Assembly (NCBI GenBank): GCA_038199985.1 | Contig: JBBPYK010000136.1 | Location: forward strand, 1 to 42,217 | From: Arthrobacter_J sp038199985 | GTDB taxonomy: Bacteria > Actinomycetota > Actinomycetes > Actinomycetales > Micrococcaceae | Length of the DNA: 42,217 nt | Direction: 5' to 3' | Shown here: positions 31,390 through 38,649 of the stretch, piece after piece | How positions within the stretch are numbered: the first letter of the stretch is position 1 | Layout: the number at the start of each line of letters is the position of its first letter | Translations under genes and position numbers: made by a program | The notes under the pieces: generated by a model | Told to the model about the DNA's origin: nothing | Databases searched by the model: none | The model's input: the letters and a program-made list of their open reading frames with translations, nothing else

Positions 31390-32127
31390 CTACCGCTTGT
31401 CCCACTTGAAGTTCTTCAGGGCGTAGTGCAGTGGGAGGTAGGTCCACAGGCCGATCAGTGAGACGAAGGGCAGCAGACCTACTTCTCCACCCCAGCCTGC
31501 CTGGAACAACTGATACATCGCACCGCCGGGGGTGAGCGCTTGCAGGGTCTGCAGCGCTGGATCCGTCGCCAATAGTGGCCAGACGAAGGTACCCATCACC
31601 AGCATGAAATAGGGGAGTGTTGTGAACTGCGCCGCGCTGGCGGATGGTGTGTAAATGCTCGTCAGGATTCCGAAGGCCGTCGACGAAACGATGATCAGTA
31701 CTACTCCGGCGAGGACCGGCCATGGGTTCGGGGGAAGACCGAATTCGGTGGCAAAGACAACAATGAAAACAACCAGCAGCTGCGCCAGCGTCAGAGCCGC
31801 TACGGGCGCCGTCATCCCCGCGAGAATGACGGAGTCGCTTGACTCGCCGCTACGCAGCCGTTTGAGGAACAACTCTTGCCGCCGCGTAGCGAACGTGGTG
31901 ACCACCGTGACATAGACGGCGAGCAACACCACCATCAGCGTGGTCAGCCCGAGTGTAAACGCAGGAGCTTCCTGGCCTGGCCCCGTTAAGGCGACGAAGC
32001 CGGCAAAAAGAAACGGCATGATCACCGCACCGGCCAATACCGTCTTGTTTCGAATAATGATCTTCAGCTCCTGCCCAGCGATCGCGATGATGCGCGACGA
32101 CGGTGAAGGCGCGGTGATGGTATTCAT
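31390..32127 (-). CDS. ABC-2 type permease
   Basis: A 245-residue permease with six predicted membrane spans (starting ILAGAVIMPFLFAGFVAL-like at about 30-48 and ending near 225) and the ABC-2 feature of a short cytosolic start (IAIAGQELKIIIRNK). It forms an exporter with the ATPase encoded just upstream; genes overlap by 4 bp (ATGA). The substrate is unknown; context suggests an antimicrobial or lipid-related export or defence module. Confidence 0.9.
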   Translation of the reverse strand: MNTITAPSPSSRIIAIAGQELKIIIRNKTVLAGAVIMPFLFAGFVALTGPGQEAPAFTLGLTTLMVVLLAVYVTVVTTFATRRQELFLKRLRSGESSDSVILAGMTAPVAALTLAQLLVVFIVVFATEFGLPPNPWPVLAGVVLIIVSSTAFGILTSIYTPSASAAQFTTLPYFMLVMGTFVWPLLATDPALQTLQALTPGGAMYQLFQAGWGGEVGLLPFVSLIGLWTYLPLHYALKNFKWDKR

Positions 32128-33134
32128 GAGTTGTTCTCCTTCTGGTTGCTGTGACCCGACCCACCGGCGCTGACCCGGTGAAACACCTCGGCAAGGGACG
32201 CTTCCGACGCCGACAAGCGTTCCAGCCGGATGGAGCCAGTCTCAGCCCAGGCCAACGTCCGGCTGAGGTCCCTCTGTAAATCATTGGTGGCAATCGTGAC
32301 CCGGGTTTCAGTGGGCATTGGAAGGAAGGACGCATCAACGCCCGACGCCGTCAGCCCCTCCACGTGGACTGCCGGGTTCAGTGTGAAGCGGATGGTGGCA
32401 GGCTCGGCGCCGAGCACCTCAGGCAGCGAACCAGAAACGGCAATGTTCCCTTCGTGCATGATGGCAATGCGGTCCGCCAACGACTCCGCCTCTTCCAAAT
32501 AGTGCGTCGTCAACACAACCGTGGTTCCGGCGTCGTGCATGGCCCGCACCACAGCCCAGGTGCGTTCGCGGGACTCGGGGTCCAAACCGGTGGTGGGTTC
32601 GTCAAGGAAGAGGATGTCCGGCTGGTTGATCGTGGCCAGAATCAAGTCCAGCCGCCGGCGTTGCCCGCCGGAGAGTTGTTTGACTCGCGTATCTGCTTTA
32701 GCTGTCAGGTCCAGTGTCTCCATGGAGGAGCGGATCGTTTCGCTGCGATTGGCTGCGGCCGCGCGGTCACCTGTTGAGAGCTTCAACCATAGTCGGATGG
32801 TTTCCGCGACGGTCAGCTCGTCGGCAAAACCGGCCTCCTGCAACATGATGCCCATGCGCGGACGCAGTGCGGATTTGTTTCGGTAGGGGTCAACACCGAG
32901 AACGGAAAGCGTGCCCGACGACGCGGCGCGGTCGCCTTCGAGGGTCTCCATGGTTGTCGTCTTGCCTGCTCCGTTGGTGCCCAGCAGTGCAAAAAATTCT
33001 CCGTTGCCGATGCTGAGATCGATTCCGTGCACCGCCTCGTAGGACCCGTAGCTGCAGCGCAGGTCGTTTGCCTGGACGGCGATGGTGTCCGTTGGGGCGG
33101 ATTGTTGGTCTGCCAAAAAGGTTGATGTGCTCAT
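32124..33134 (-). CDS. ABC transporter ATP-binding protein (ABC-2 partner)
   Basis: A 336-residue ATPase of the drug-exporter group. Walker A LLGTNGAGKTTT is at about 51-62, the signature is LSGGQRRRLDLILAT, and Walker B is ILFLDEPTTGLDP. A C-terminal extension of about 90 residues follows, as in DrrA-like ATPases. GAGG lies 9 nt before the ATG. Divergent from the histidine kinase gene with 113 bp between, where a symmetric site is found. Confidence 0.94.
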   Translation of the reverse strand: MSTSTFLADQQSAPTDTIAVQANDLRCSYGSYEAVHGIDLSIGNGEFFALLGTNGAGKTTTMETLEGDRAASSGTLSVLGVDPYRNKSALRPRMGIMLQEAGFADELTVAETIRLWLKLSTGDRAAAANRSETIRSSMETLDLTAKADTRVKQLSGGQRRRLDLILATINQPDILFLDEPTTGLDPESRERTWAVVRAMHDAGTTVVLTTHYLEEAESLADRIAIMHEGNIAVSGSLPEVLGAEPATIRFTLNPAVHVEGLTASGVDASFLPMPTETRVTIATNDLQRDLSRTLAWAETGSIRLERLSASEASLAEVFHRVSAGGSGHSNQKENNS

Positions 33135-33213
33135 GCATCAAGCCTCGCCGCATCTGCAGGCCGCCGATAGGACGGAAATGTCACGACTTTTGGTGGAGAT
33201 CCTCACGTCGGAT

Positions 33214-33240
33214 CCATGACAGATGTCATGGTTCTACGAT
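33214..33240. promoter_or_regulatory. Symmetric site and -10 between exporter and two-component genes
   Basis: CCATGAC-AGAT-GTCATGG (33214-33231) is a perfect 7-bp inverted repeat. TACGAT (33235-33240) is 7 nt before the kinase ATG and fits a leaderless start. The site resembles ATGAC-N4-GTCAT elements that I associate with DesR-type regulators and is the likely target of the adjacent regulator, controlling both directions. Confidence 0.55.
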
Positions 33241-33247
33241 GGGACCC

Positions 33248-34510
33248 ATGGACAGCGAGGAACAGGAACACGACGACGGTGGTGTCTCCCCGAATGATGC
33301 CGGTTTAAGAGGGATGGGTCGCGGGGTCGTTGCGACGTGGCGCTACACGGTTGGTTCACTGATTATCGTTGACTCGGTCATCTACGTGATGCTCTTGCTC
33401 TTCGTCGCGGAATCGTCCGAGCCGCTCTCTGCTCGGAACATCATCGTTATGGTGCTCGCTGTCATCAGCTTGGCGGGCTCCATCCGCTATTTCTGGTTCT
33501 TCCGCTCGGGTCTTGGTTCTGGCCTTCCTCCGGTGCGCTATAATATTCTGCTCCTGGCGCCGTCGTTGGGGATCCTGCTGGTAGCAGCTCTGGGCCCGGA
33601 GTCGCTCATGTTCGGCGTTCTGCCGTTCTGGTTTGCGGTGAATTGTGTGGCAATTCTGGTCAAGCGTCCAGTGCGTTGGAAAGTGTTGGTGGTGGGCGCC
33701 GTCGTCGTGATCCTCCAGCAGATCACGGCCGTCTTGTTGACCTCTCCTGGCGAATCTTTCCTCGTCAGTGAGTACGTGGCGTCATTCTTCACTATGGCCT
33801 TCTACGCAGCGCTTTTGCCGCTCGCTCTGATTGGCGGGATCTGGTGGTGGGAGATTGTGCTGCAGCTTGATCAGAGTCGGTGGACCGATGCGCAGCTCGC
33901 AGTGACCCGTGAGAGGCTGCGTTTTGCTTCCGATCTCCACGATATTCAGGGCCATCATTTGCAGGTCATCGCCTTGAAAATGGAACTGGCCGAGCGGCTG
34001 ATGGACGCGGATCCTGTTGCGGCGAAGATCCAGATCCATGAGGCACAGGAACTCGCACGGACGGCGCTGGTGGACACCAGAACCCTGGTCCGTGGCTATC
34101 GGCGGACAGACCTCGCAACGGAAGCGGCCAACGCAGCTGATGTTCTGCAGGCCGCTGGAATCAGCTGCACAGTTGACCTGGATCATCAGGTGACAGGCGC
34201 TGAAGCACAGCAGCTTTTCGGAACTGTGATCCGTGAATCGACAACGAATATCCTTCGGCACAGTGAGGCAGCGAACGTCTCGATGCGTCTCCAACCCGTG
34301 GAGGGAAGAACACGGCTGACCATTCGCAATGACGGCGTTGGGCCTGTTCTGTCCGGGCAGGGTCACGCAAGCCCGGGTGGCAGCCCCAACGACGGGACGG
34401 GGATCGCGAGCCTTCGCGAGCGCTTCATGGCAGCGGGTGGCAGTGTCGTCGGAGAGCTGGACGGCACATCTTTTGAATTGGTGACAGAGCTACCGGGAGC
34501 AACACCATGA
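33248..34510 (+). CDS. Sensor histidine kinase (HisKA_3, DesK/YvfT-like)
   Basis: A 420-residue membrane kinase. About five to six hydrophobic spans occupy residues 30-202, with almost no external domain, so it probably senses the membrane or the transporter. The phospho-acceptor is His231 in RFASDLHDIQGHHL, typical of HisKA_3, followed by an ATPase domain (IRESTTNILRHSEA, LTIRNDGVG, GTGIASLRERF). The ATG at 33248 has a -10 at leaderless spacing; earlier in-frame codons would cross the operator. The stop overlaps the regulator start by 4 bp (ATGA). Confidence 0.92.
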   Translation: MDSEEQEHDDGGVSPNDAGLRGMGRGVVATWRYTVGSLIIVDSVIYVMLLLFVAESSEPLSARNIIVMVLAVISLAGSIRYFWFFRSGLGSGLPPVRYNILLLAPSLGILLVAALGPESLMFGVLPFWFAVNCVAILVKRPVRWKVLVVGAVVVILQQITAVLLTSPGESFLVSEYVASFFTMAFYAALLPLALIGGIWWWEIVLQLDQSRWTDAQLAVTRERLRFASDLHDIQGHHLQVIALKMELAERLMDADPVAAKIQIHEAQELARTALVDTRTLVRGYRRTDLATEAANAADVLQAAGISCTVDLDHQVTGAEAQQLFGTVIRESTTNILRHSEAANVSMRLQPVEGRTRLTIRNDGVGPVLSGQGHASPGGSPNDGTGIASLRERFMAAGGSVVGELDGTSFELVTELPGATP

Positions 34511-35109
34511 TCCGTCTCATCCTCGCCGACGATGAGGAACTGATTCGGGGTGCTCTTGTGGCGCTCCTTAATCTGGAACCGGACATTGAGGTGGTGGCAA
34601 GTGCAGGAAATGGGGACGACGCCGTCGCGCTGGCCGTCGAACACCAACCGGACGTTTGTATCCTCGATCTGGAGATGCCGCCCACGGACGGGATCTATGC
34701 GGCTGAGCAGATCCTTCGGTCGGTGGCCACCCGCGTGATCCTGGTAACCCGTCATGCACGGCCCGGTGTCCTGCGGCGTGCTCTGGCCAATCGGGTGTCC
34801 GGTTTTGTGCCGAAATCGACTCCTGCGGACAAGCTGGCTCGCGTCATCCGTGATGTTGCTGCCGGTCGTCGGTATGTTGACCCGGATATCGCGGCCAGCG
34901 CTCTTGCCGGTGAAAGTTGCCCACTGACGCCCCGTGAACTCGATGTCCTGCGTGAATGCCGCAAGGGAGGCACCATTCCCGTGATCGCAAGGTCCCTCCT
35001 GTTGGCGCCGGGAACTGTGCGTAACTACATCTCATCGGCTATGACCAAGCTCGACGCCGGGACCCGGCAGGACGCTGCGGCGGCCGCCTGGGATCAGGGC
35101 TGGATCTGA
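34507..35109 (+). CDS. NarL/FixJ-family response regulator (DesR-like)
   Basis: A 200-residue regulator. The receiver domain has acidic Asp8/Asp9, phospho-acceptor Asp54 in CILDLEMPPTDG and Lys in FVPKSTPADKL. The C-terminal LuxR-type helix-turn-helix runs from LTPRELDVLRECRKG to GTVRNYISSAMTKLDA. It is translationally coupled to the kinase, and the pair sits divergently to an ABC-2 exporter, the common arrangement for a system that senses and exports a membrane-active compound. Confidence 0.94.
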   Translation: MIRLILADDEELIRGALVALLNLEPDIEVVASAGNGDDAVALAVEHQPDVCILDLEMPPTDGIYAAEQILRSVATRVILVTRHARPGVLRRALANRVSGFVPKSTPADKLARVIRDVAAGRRYVDPDIAASALAGESCPLTPRELDVLRECRKGGTIPVIARSLLLAPGTVRNYISSAMTKLDAGTRQDAAAAAWDQGWI

Positions 35110-35151
35110 AACGCTCTTGAGCCGTAGCTTCGCTACTGGTTGGCTAGAGTC

Positions 35152-35862
35152 ATGAGTAACTCACCAGATTCCGAGGACCTGCCGGTCAAGGCTCGGCAGC
35201 TAACGAGCGCGGAATTACTGGCTCAGAGACTCGATAAGCCCATGGGGATTCTCGGTGTGCTGTTTCTCCTGGTCATCCTGGGGCAGCTGTTGGCATCGGA
35301 GCCTGGCCTGACGACGGTTTTGAACGTCGTCGGCTGGATATTCTGGGCCATCTTCGTTGCCGAGTTCCTTTTGCGAGCCTACATAGCGCGTTTTCAGGCC
35401 GCCTTCTGGAAACGGAACTGGTGGCAGGTCGTCTTCTTGCTGGTCCCGTTCCTGAGATTTTTTCGGGCGCTACAAGCGCTGCGATTTGCCCGCCTCGCGC
35501 GGTTCGCCAGATTCGGTAGCGTCCTCTCTGCTGGCGTCCGAGGGTCGCGTTCCGCCGGGCGTCTCCTGACCAGCCGGATTGGATGGGTAGCGGCGCTAAC
35601 CGGTGTCGTCATGCTGGTGGCCAGCCAACTGCTGTACGTGGCGGGTTCCTATGAAAGTTACGGTGACGCGCTGCTCGAGTCCGCGATGTCAACGATCACT
35701 GGCGCCCCACTCAGTGCTGACGATGGGTTTGCCAAGATCCTACAAATAGTTCTTGCCCTCTATTCGGTTGCCGTGTTCGCCACGTTGGCCGGTGCGCTTG
35801 GTGCCTTTTTCCTTCGGGCCGAGACAGCTGAACTCACCGAGCGTGAGAACATAAAGGAATGA
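35152..35862 (+). CDS. Voltage-gated-channel-like membrane protein with atypical pore loop
   Basis: A 236-residue protein with the ion_trans layout. Predicted spans lie near 31-48, 56-78 and 91-104; an S4-like helix (101-121) carries Arg at 102, 105, 111, 114, 117 and 120. Two more spans (about 145-165 and 193-221) flank a pore-loop region. Where potassium channels have T-x-G-Y-G, this reads TITGAPL (181-187), so the selectivity filter is not canonical. Function as a K+ channel is therefore uncertain. The ATG at 35152 is a choice between it and a TTG at 35140; no clear ribosome site is seen. Confidence 0.65.
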   Translation: MSNSPDSEDLPVKARQLTSAELLAQRLDKPMGILGVLFLLVILGQLLASEPGLTTVLNVVGWIFWAIFVAEFLLRAYIARFQAAFWKRNWWQVVFLLVPFLRFFRALQALRFARLARFARFGSVLSAGVRGSRSAGRLLTSRIGWVAALTGVVMLVASQLLYVAGSYESYGDALLESAMSTITGAPLSADDGFAKILQIVLALYSVAVFATLAGALGAFFLRAETAELTERENIKE

Positions 35863-35894
35863 GCGATCAGCAACGCACCGCCCTGTAGGCTCCG

Positions 35895-36344
35895 ATGGCA
35901 CTTTTCAGCGCGCTCCGGCAGGAACGGAGGGACGACGTCGAGCTTGGCAAGGGCGTATGGCGTCGCGTATATGGCAGGTTCCGACGCGGGTTGGATCGGT
36001 ACCACCAGATTCTTGAGGGCGCGGAGGACGACGCCCTGTACAACGAACTCGCGATCATCGCCAATGAACTCGCAGACCTGCTGCCTCGAGTGCGCAAAGT
36101 CTGTGTGGAGAGCCAATCGCGCGTACCGAGCACGGGCCAAGACGTCCCCGGCTCCCTGATTGACGTGCATCGAGCGCTGTCCAAGGCGGGGAACTCGTTG
36201 GCCGCAACTGCTGAATCAGCGGCCATGTCGCGTCTTGACGCCGAACGTTGGGGAGTTAATTCCGCAGGTCTGGAGAATGTCCGACGGCGGGCGGAGATCG
36301 TCGACGAGGACGTGGCGCGCGCAGAAGCGGTCCTTGGCCTTTGA
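35895..36344 (+). CDS. Conserved protein of unknown function
   Basis: A 149-residue protein that I do not recognise. It has no signal or membrane span and is mostly helical (WRRVYGRFRRGLDRYHQIL, NELADLLPRVRKVC, ENVRRRAEIVDEDVARAEAV), consistent with a small helical bundle. It follows the channel-like gene after 32 bp on the same strand and may be cotranscribed. The start is the only in-frame ATG near the frame's opening; no strong ribosome site. Confidence 0.6.
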   Translation: MALFSALRQERRDDVELGKGVWRRVYGRFRRGLDRYHQILEGAEDDALYNELAIIANELADLLPRVRKVCVESQSRVPSTGQDVPGSLIDVHRALSKAGNSLAATAESAAMSRLDAERWGVNSAGLENVRRRAEIVDEDVARAEAVLGL

Positions 36345-36428
36345 CCTTCTTCTCCTTGCCGGATCTGGAAATTATTTAGTCCTGAGCGCAGTTGGCAACA
36401 AGTGAAGACCCTCCATGAAAGGCGAAAA

Positions 36429-37268
36429 ATGACCGAATCACCGGTACTGACGTTCAATGACGGAAACACCATTCCCCAGCTGGGTTACGGGGTGTGGCAG
36501 GTGGAAGATGACGTCGCGGAAGACGTCGTCGGCAAGGCATTCACCGCTGGCTACCGCCATATCGATACCGCACAGGCCTACCAGAATGAATCTGGCGTTG
36601 GTCGTGCCATCGCATCCTCGGGCGTGGACCTTGATGACATGTTCATCACCACAAAGATCTGGAACTCAAACCAGGGCTACGAGGCCACCATGAGCTCCTT
36701 CGAAGACTCCATGCAGAAGCTGGGTCTGGAGAAGCTGGACCTGCTGCTCATTCACTGGCTACAGCCCAAGCAGAGCAAGTACGTGGATACGTGGAAAGCT
36801 CTCGTGGAGCTGCAGAAGCAGGGACGGGTGAAGACCATCGGCGTTTCCAACTTCACCAAGGAAGCGATCACTGAGCTGGTCGATGCCACTGGTGTTACTC
36901 CAGCTATCAACCAGGTGGAGACGCACCCGTACTTCAATCAGGCTGACCTGCGTACGTTCGAGAAGGAGCATGGCATCTTGCACGAGTCATGGTCCCCTCT
37001 GGGCCAGGGCAAGGAACTTCTGGAGGATCCGGCGCTGCAGAAGATTGCTGAGAAGCATGGCGTCACTGTTGCCCAGGTTGTCATCGCATGGCATCTGGCG
37101 GTGGGCAATGTTGTCATTCCGAAGTCCGTCACTGAGTCACGCATCGTGGAGAACTTTGCGGCGGTTGACGTAAAGCTTGAGGACGACGACGTCGCCACGA
37201 TCAGTGGGCTGGACAAGGGTGCCGAAGGTCGAATTGGTCCTGACCCAGCGGAGTCTGACTTCCAGTAA
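36429..37268 (+). CDS. Aldo/keto reductase (2,5-diketo-D-gluconate reductase group)
   Basis: A 279-residue AKR. The catalytic tetrad is Asp and Tyr in GYRHIDTAQAY, Lys in ITTKIWN and His in LLIHWLQP. NQVETHPYFNQ, and IPKSVTESRIVENF near the coenzyme site, are typical of group 5 AKRs. It reduces small carbonyls with NADPH; the in vivo substrate is unknown. AAAGGCG precedes the ATG. A family B palindrome begins 11 bp after the stop. Confidence 0.92.
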   Translation: MTESPVLTFNDGNTIPQLGYGVWQVEDDVAEDVVGKAFTAGYRHIDTAQAYQNESGVGRAIASSGVDLDDMFITTKIWNSNQGYEATMSSFEDSMQKLGLEKLDLLLIHWLQPKQSKYVDTWKALVELQKQGRVKTIGVSNFTKEAITELVDATGVTPAINQVETHPYFNQADLRTFEKEHGILHESWSPLGQGKELLEDPALQKIAEKHGVTVAQVVIAWHLAVGNVVIPKSVTESRIVENFAAVDVKLEDDDVATISGLDKGAEGRIGPDPAESDFQ

Positions 37269-37279
37269 CCCCCCATACA

Positions 37280-37363
37280 ACGACCGCGAGGTCACCCCGT
37301 AGCCGCGAGATCACCCCTCACAAGGGGGGATCTCGACGATGCGGGGTGACCTCGCGGTCGTTA
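37280..37363. repeat. Nested intergenic palindrome, family B copy 2
   Basis: A 21-bp perfect outer stem (37280-37300 with 37343-37363) encloses an inner stem (37307-37318 with 37325-37336, one mismatch). AGGTCACCCC (37290) and AGATCACCCC (37309) start 19 nt apart, as in copy 1; the right arm repeats this at 37325 and 37344. The span from first to last sub-motif is 64 bp in both copies. It lies between convergent genes (aldo/keto reductase and fliW) and may end both transcripts, though no T-run follows. Confidence 0.9.
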
Positions 37364-37378
37364 AGGCTCGGCGGGGAT

Positions 37379-37765
37379 CTAGGCTGAGCGACCGGTCAGC
37401 TCTGCATGGAGAGGCCAGTCCTGACCTTCGAGGATCACCTGACTGCAGGCGCCCGTTGAGCGATTGACGACGATCGGCGCCATCAGATTAACCGAGGTGC
37501 CGTCGCCGCCTGGATTAGCAACAACCAGCACCAGAGCATCCTCTGACTCCTGAAGTTCCAGTGCGGCAGCCTCCGCGGTGGAGATCTGGGGTTCGTAATC
37601 CGGTACGTAGACGGCGGCGTCCAACACATAGAGCCGCCGGCTGGGGGCCTCGCTGGACTGCAGCGTGTAAAGTCCTTGCGCTCCGGCGATACCGATGAGC
37701 TGAAACGCGGTGAGTGGTGCCAGTCCAGGCAGTGGTGTGATGAAGGTCAGATTCATGATGCTCAT
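37379..37765 (-). CDS. fliW: Flagellar assembly factor FliW
   Basis: FliW binds flagellin and, when free, antagonises the RNA-binding translational repressor CsrA. The 128-residue protein has the family features FITPLPGLAPLTAFQLIG at the N-terminus, a central strand-rich part, and the C-terminal VNLMAPIVVNRSTG...QVIL signature. The start overlaps the flgL stop by 4 bp (ATGA), so it is the last gene of the flgN-flgK-flgL-fliW operon. csrA, often its neighbour, is not in the window. Confidence 0.88.
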   Translation of the reverse strand: MSIMNLTFITPLPGLAPLTAFQLIGIAGAQGLYTLQSSEAPSRRLYVLDAAVYVPDYEPQISTAEAAALELQESEDALVLVVANPGGDGTSVNLMAPIVVNRSTGACSQVILEGQDWPLHAELTGRSA

Positions 37766-38646
37766 CGCAGGAAGTCCATCAGGGTGGGCTGGAGAACGCG
37801 TGCGCTGACAGCCAGTGCATTCTGGTACGCAATTTCCTGGAGCTTCATATCCATCACCACTTCGCTGAGGTCCAGGTCTTCAATACCGGAACGCTGCGTT
37901 TCCAACTCCACGGACTTACTCACATTGGCCTCCTTGGCCCGAAGAAGTTCGGCATGGCGGGCACCCACCGCGGCATGCTGACCCAAAACGGCTTCCGCCC
38001 GGGAATCTATGGCAGCCAAGTGGCTGCCCGTCCCGGATCCGGCGCGCAGGTCGGCGACCATAGTATTGACCAGCGCAAATACGGAGTCTGGCCCCTCTCC
38101 GAACACTGCGGCGCCGTCGGCGTCCACCCGAACGGTCGAATCGGCGGTCAGACGGCGCTCGACGCCGCTTCCCGAGACCCCCGCATAGGCAAAGGAACCG
38201 TCGAACGCTTTACCAGTATCTGAGTTTCCGGCGAAGACCGCGCGTCCCTGGTGAGTGGTATTGGCCTGTTTGAGGAGCTCAGCTCCCAGGCTTTCCAGCT
38301 CGGCGGCGAGGCCTTCACGGCCTGCAGGTGAGAGCGTCGAGTCATTGGCGCCACGCAGTGCAAGGTCCTTGACCCGGTTGAGCAGGTCTGTGGTGGTGGA
38401 CATGGAGGCGTCGACCGTGGTCAACCAGGCATCGCCGTTGTTGATGTTGCGGCTGTGCTGTTCGTTGGCGCGCAGTTCTGCACGGACGCTCAACGCAGCT
38501 TTGGTACCCGACGGATCCTCTGAGGGACGACCGATCGCATTGCCACTCACTGCCCGCTCGCGTAGCCGTGCCAACTCGGAGAGACCAGTCTGCAGGTTCT
38601 GCTGCGTTGTCCTGGTCATGGTCTGGCTGGTGACCCTGCTGATCAT
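37762..38646 (-). CDS. flgL: Flagellar hook-associated protein 3 (FlgL)
   Basis: FlgL joins hook to filament as the second junction protein. The 294-residue protein shows flagellin-like ends: MISRVTSQTMTRTTQQNLQTGL...IGRPSEDPSGTKAALSVRAEL at the N-terminus, and DLSEVVMDMKLQEIAYQNALAVSARVL at the C-terminus. The gene starts 3 bp after flgK with GGGAG within the flgK end as ribosome site. Confidence 0.95.
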   Translation of the reverse strand: MISRVTSQTMTRTTQQNLQTGLSELARLRERAVSGNAIGRPSEDPSGTKAALSVRAELRANEQHSRNINNGDAWLTTVDASMSTTTDLLNRVKDLALRGANDSTLSPAGREGLAAELESLGAELLKQANTTHQGRAVFAGNSDTGKAFDGSFAYAGVSGSGVERRLTADSTVRVDADGAAVFGEGPDSVFALVNTMVADLRAGSGTGSHLAAIDSRAEAVLGQHAAVGARHAELLRAKEANVSKSVELETQRSGIEDLDLSEVVMDMKLQEIAYQNALAVSARVLQPTLMDFLR

Positions 38647-38649
38647 TGC

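Noticed and set aside
33068..33247. Earlier start for the histidine kinase
   Set aside because: The frame is open from 33068 but crosses the exporter gene start and the symmetric operator; the ATG at 33248 has a -10 at the leaderless distance.
37269..37378. csrA next to fliW
   Set aside because: The gap after fliW is filled by the family B palindrome; no csrA-like reading frame is present here or elsewhere in the window.
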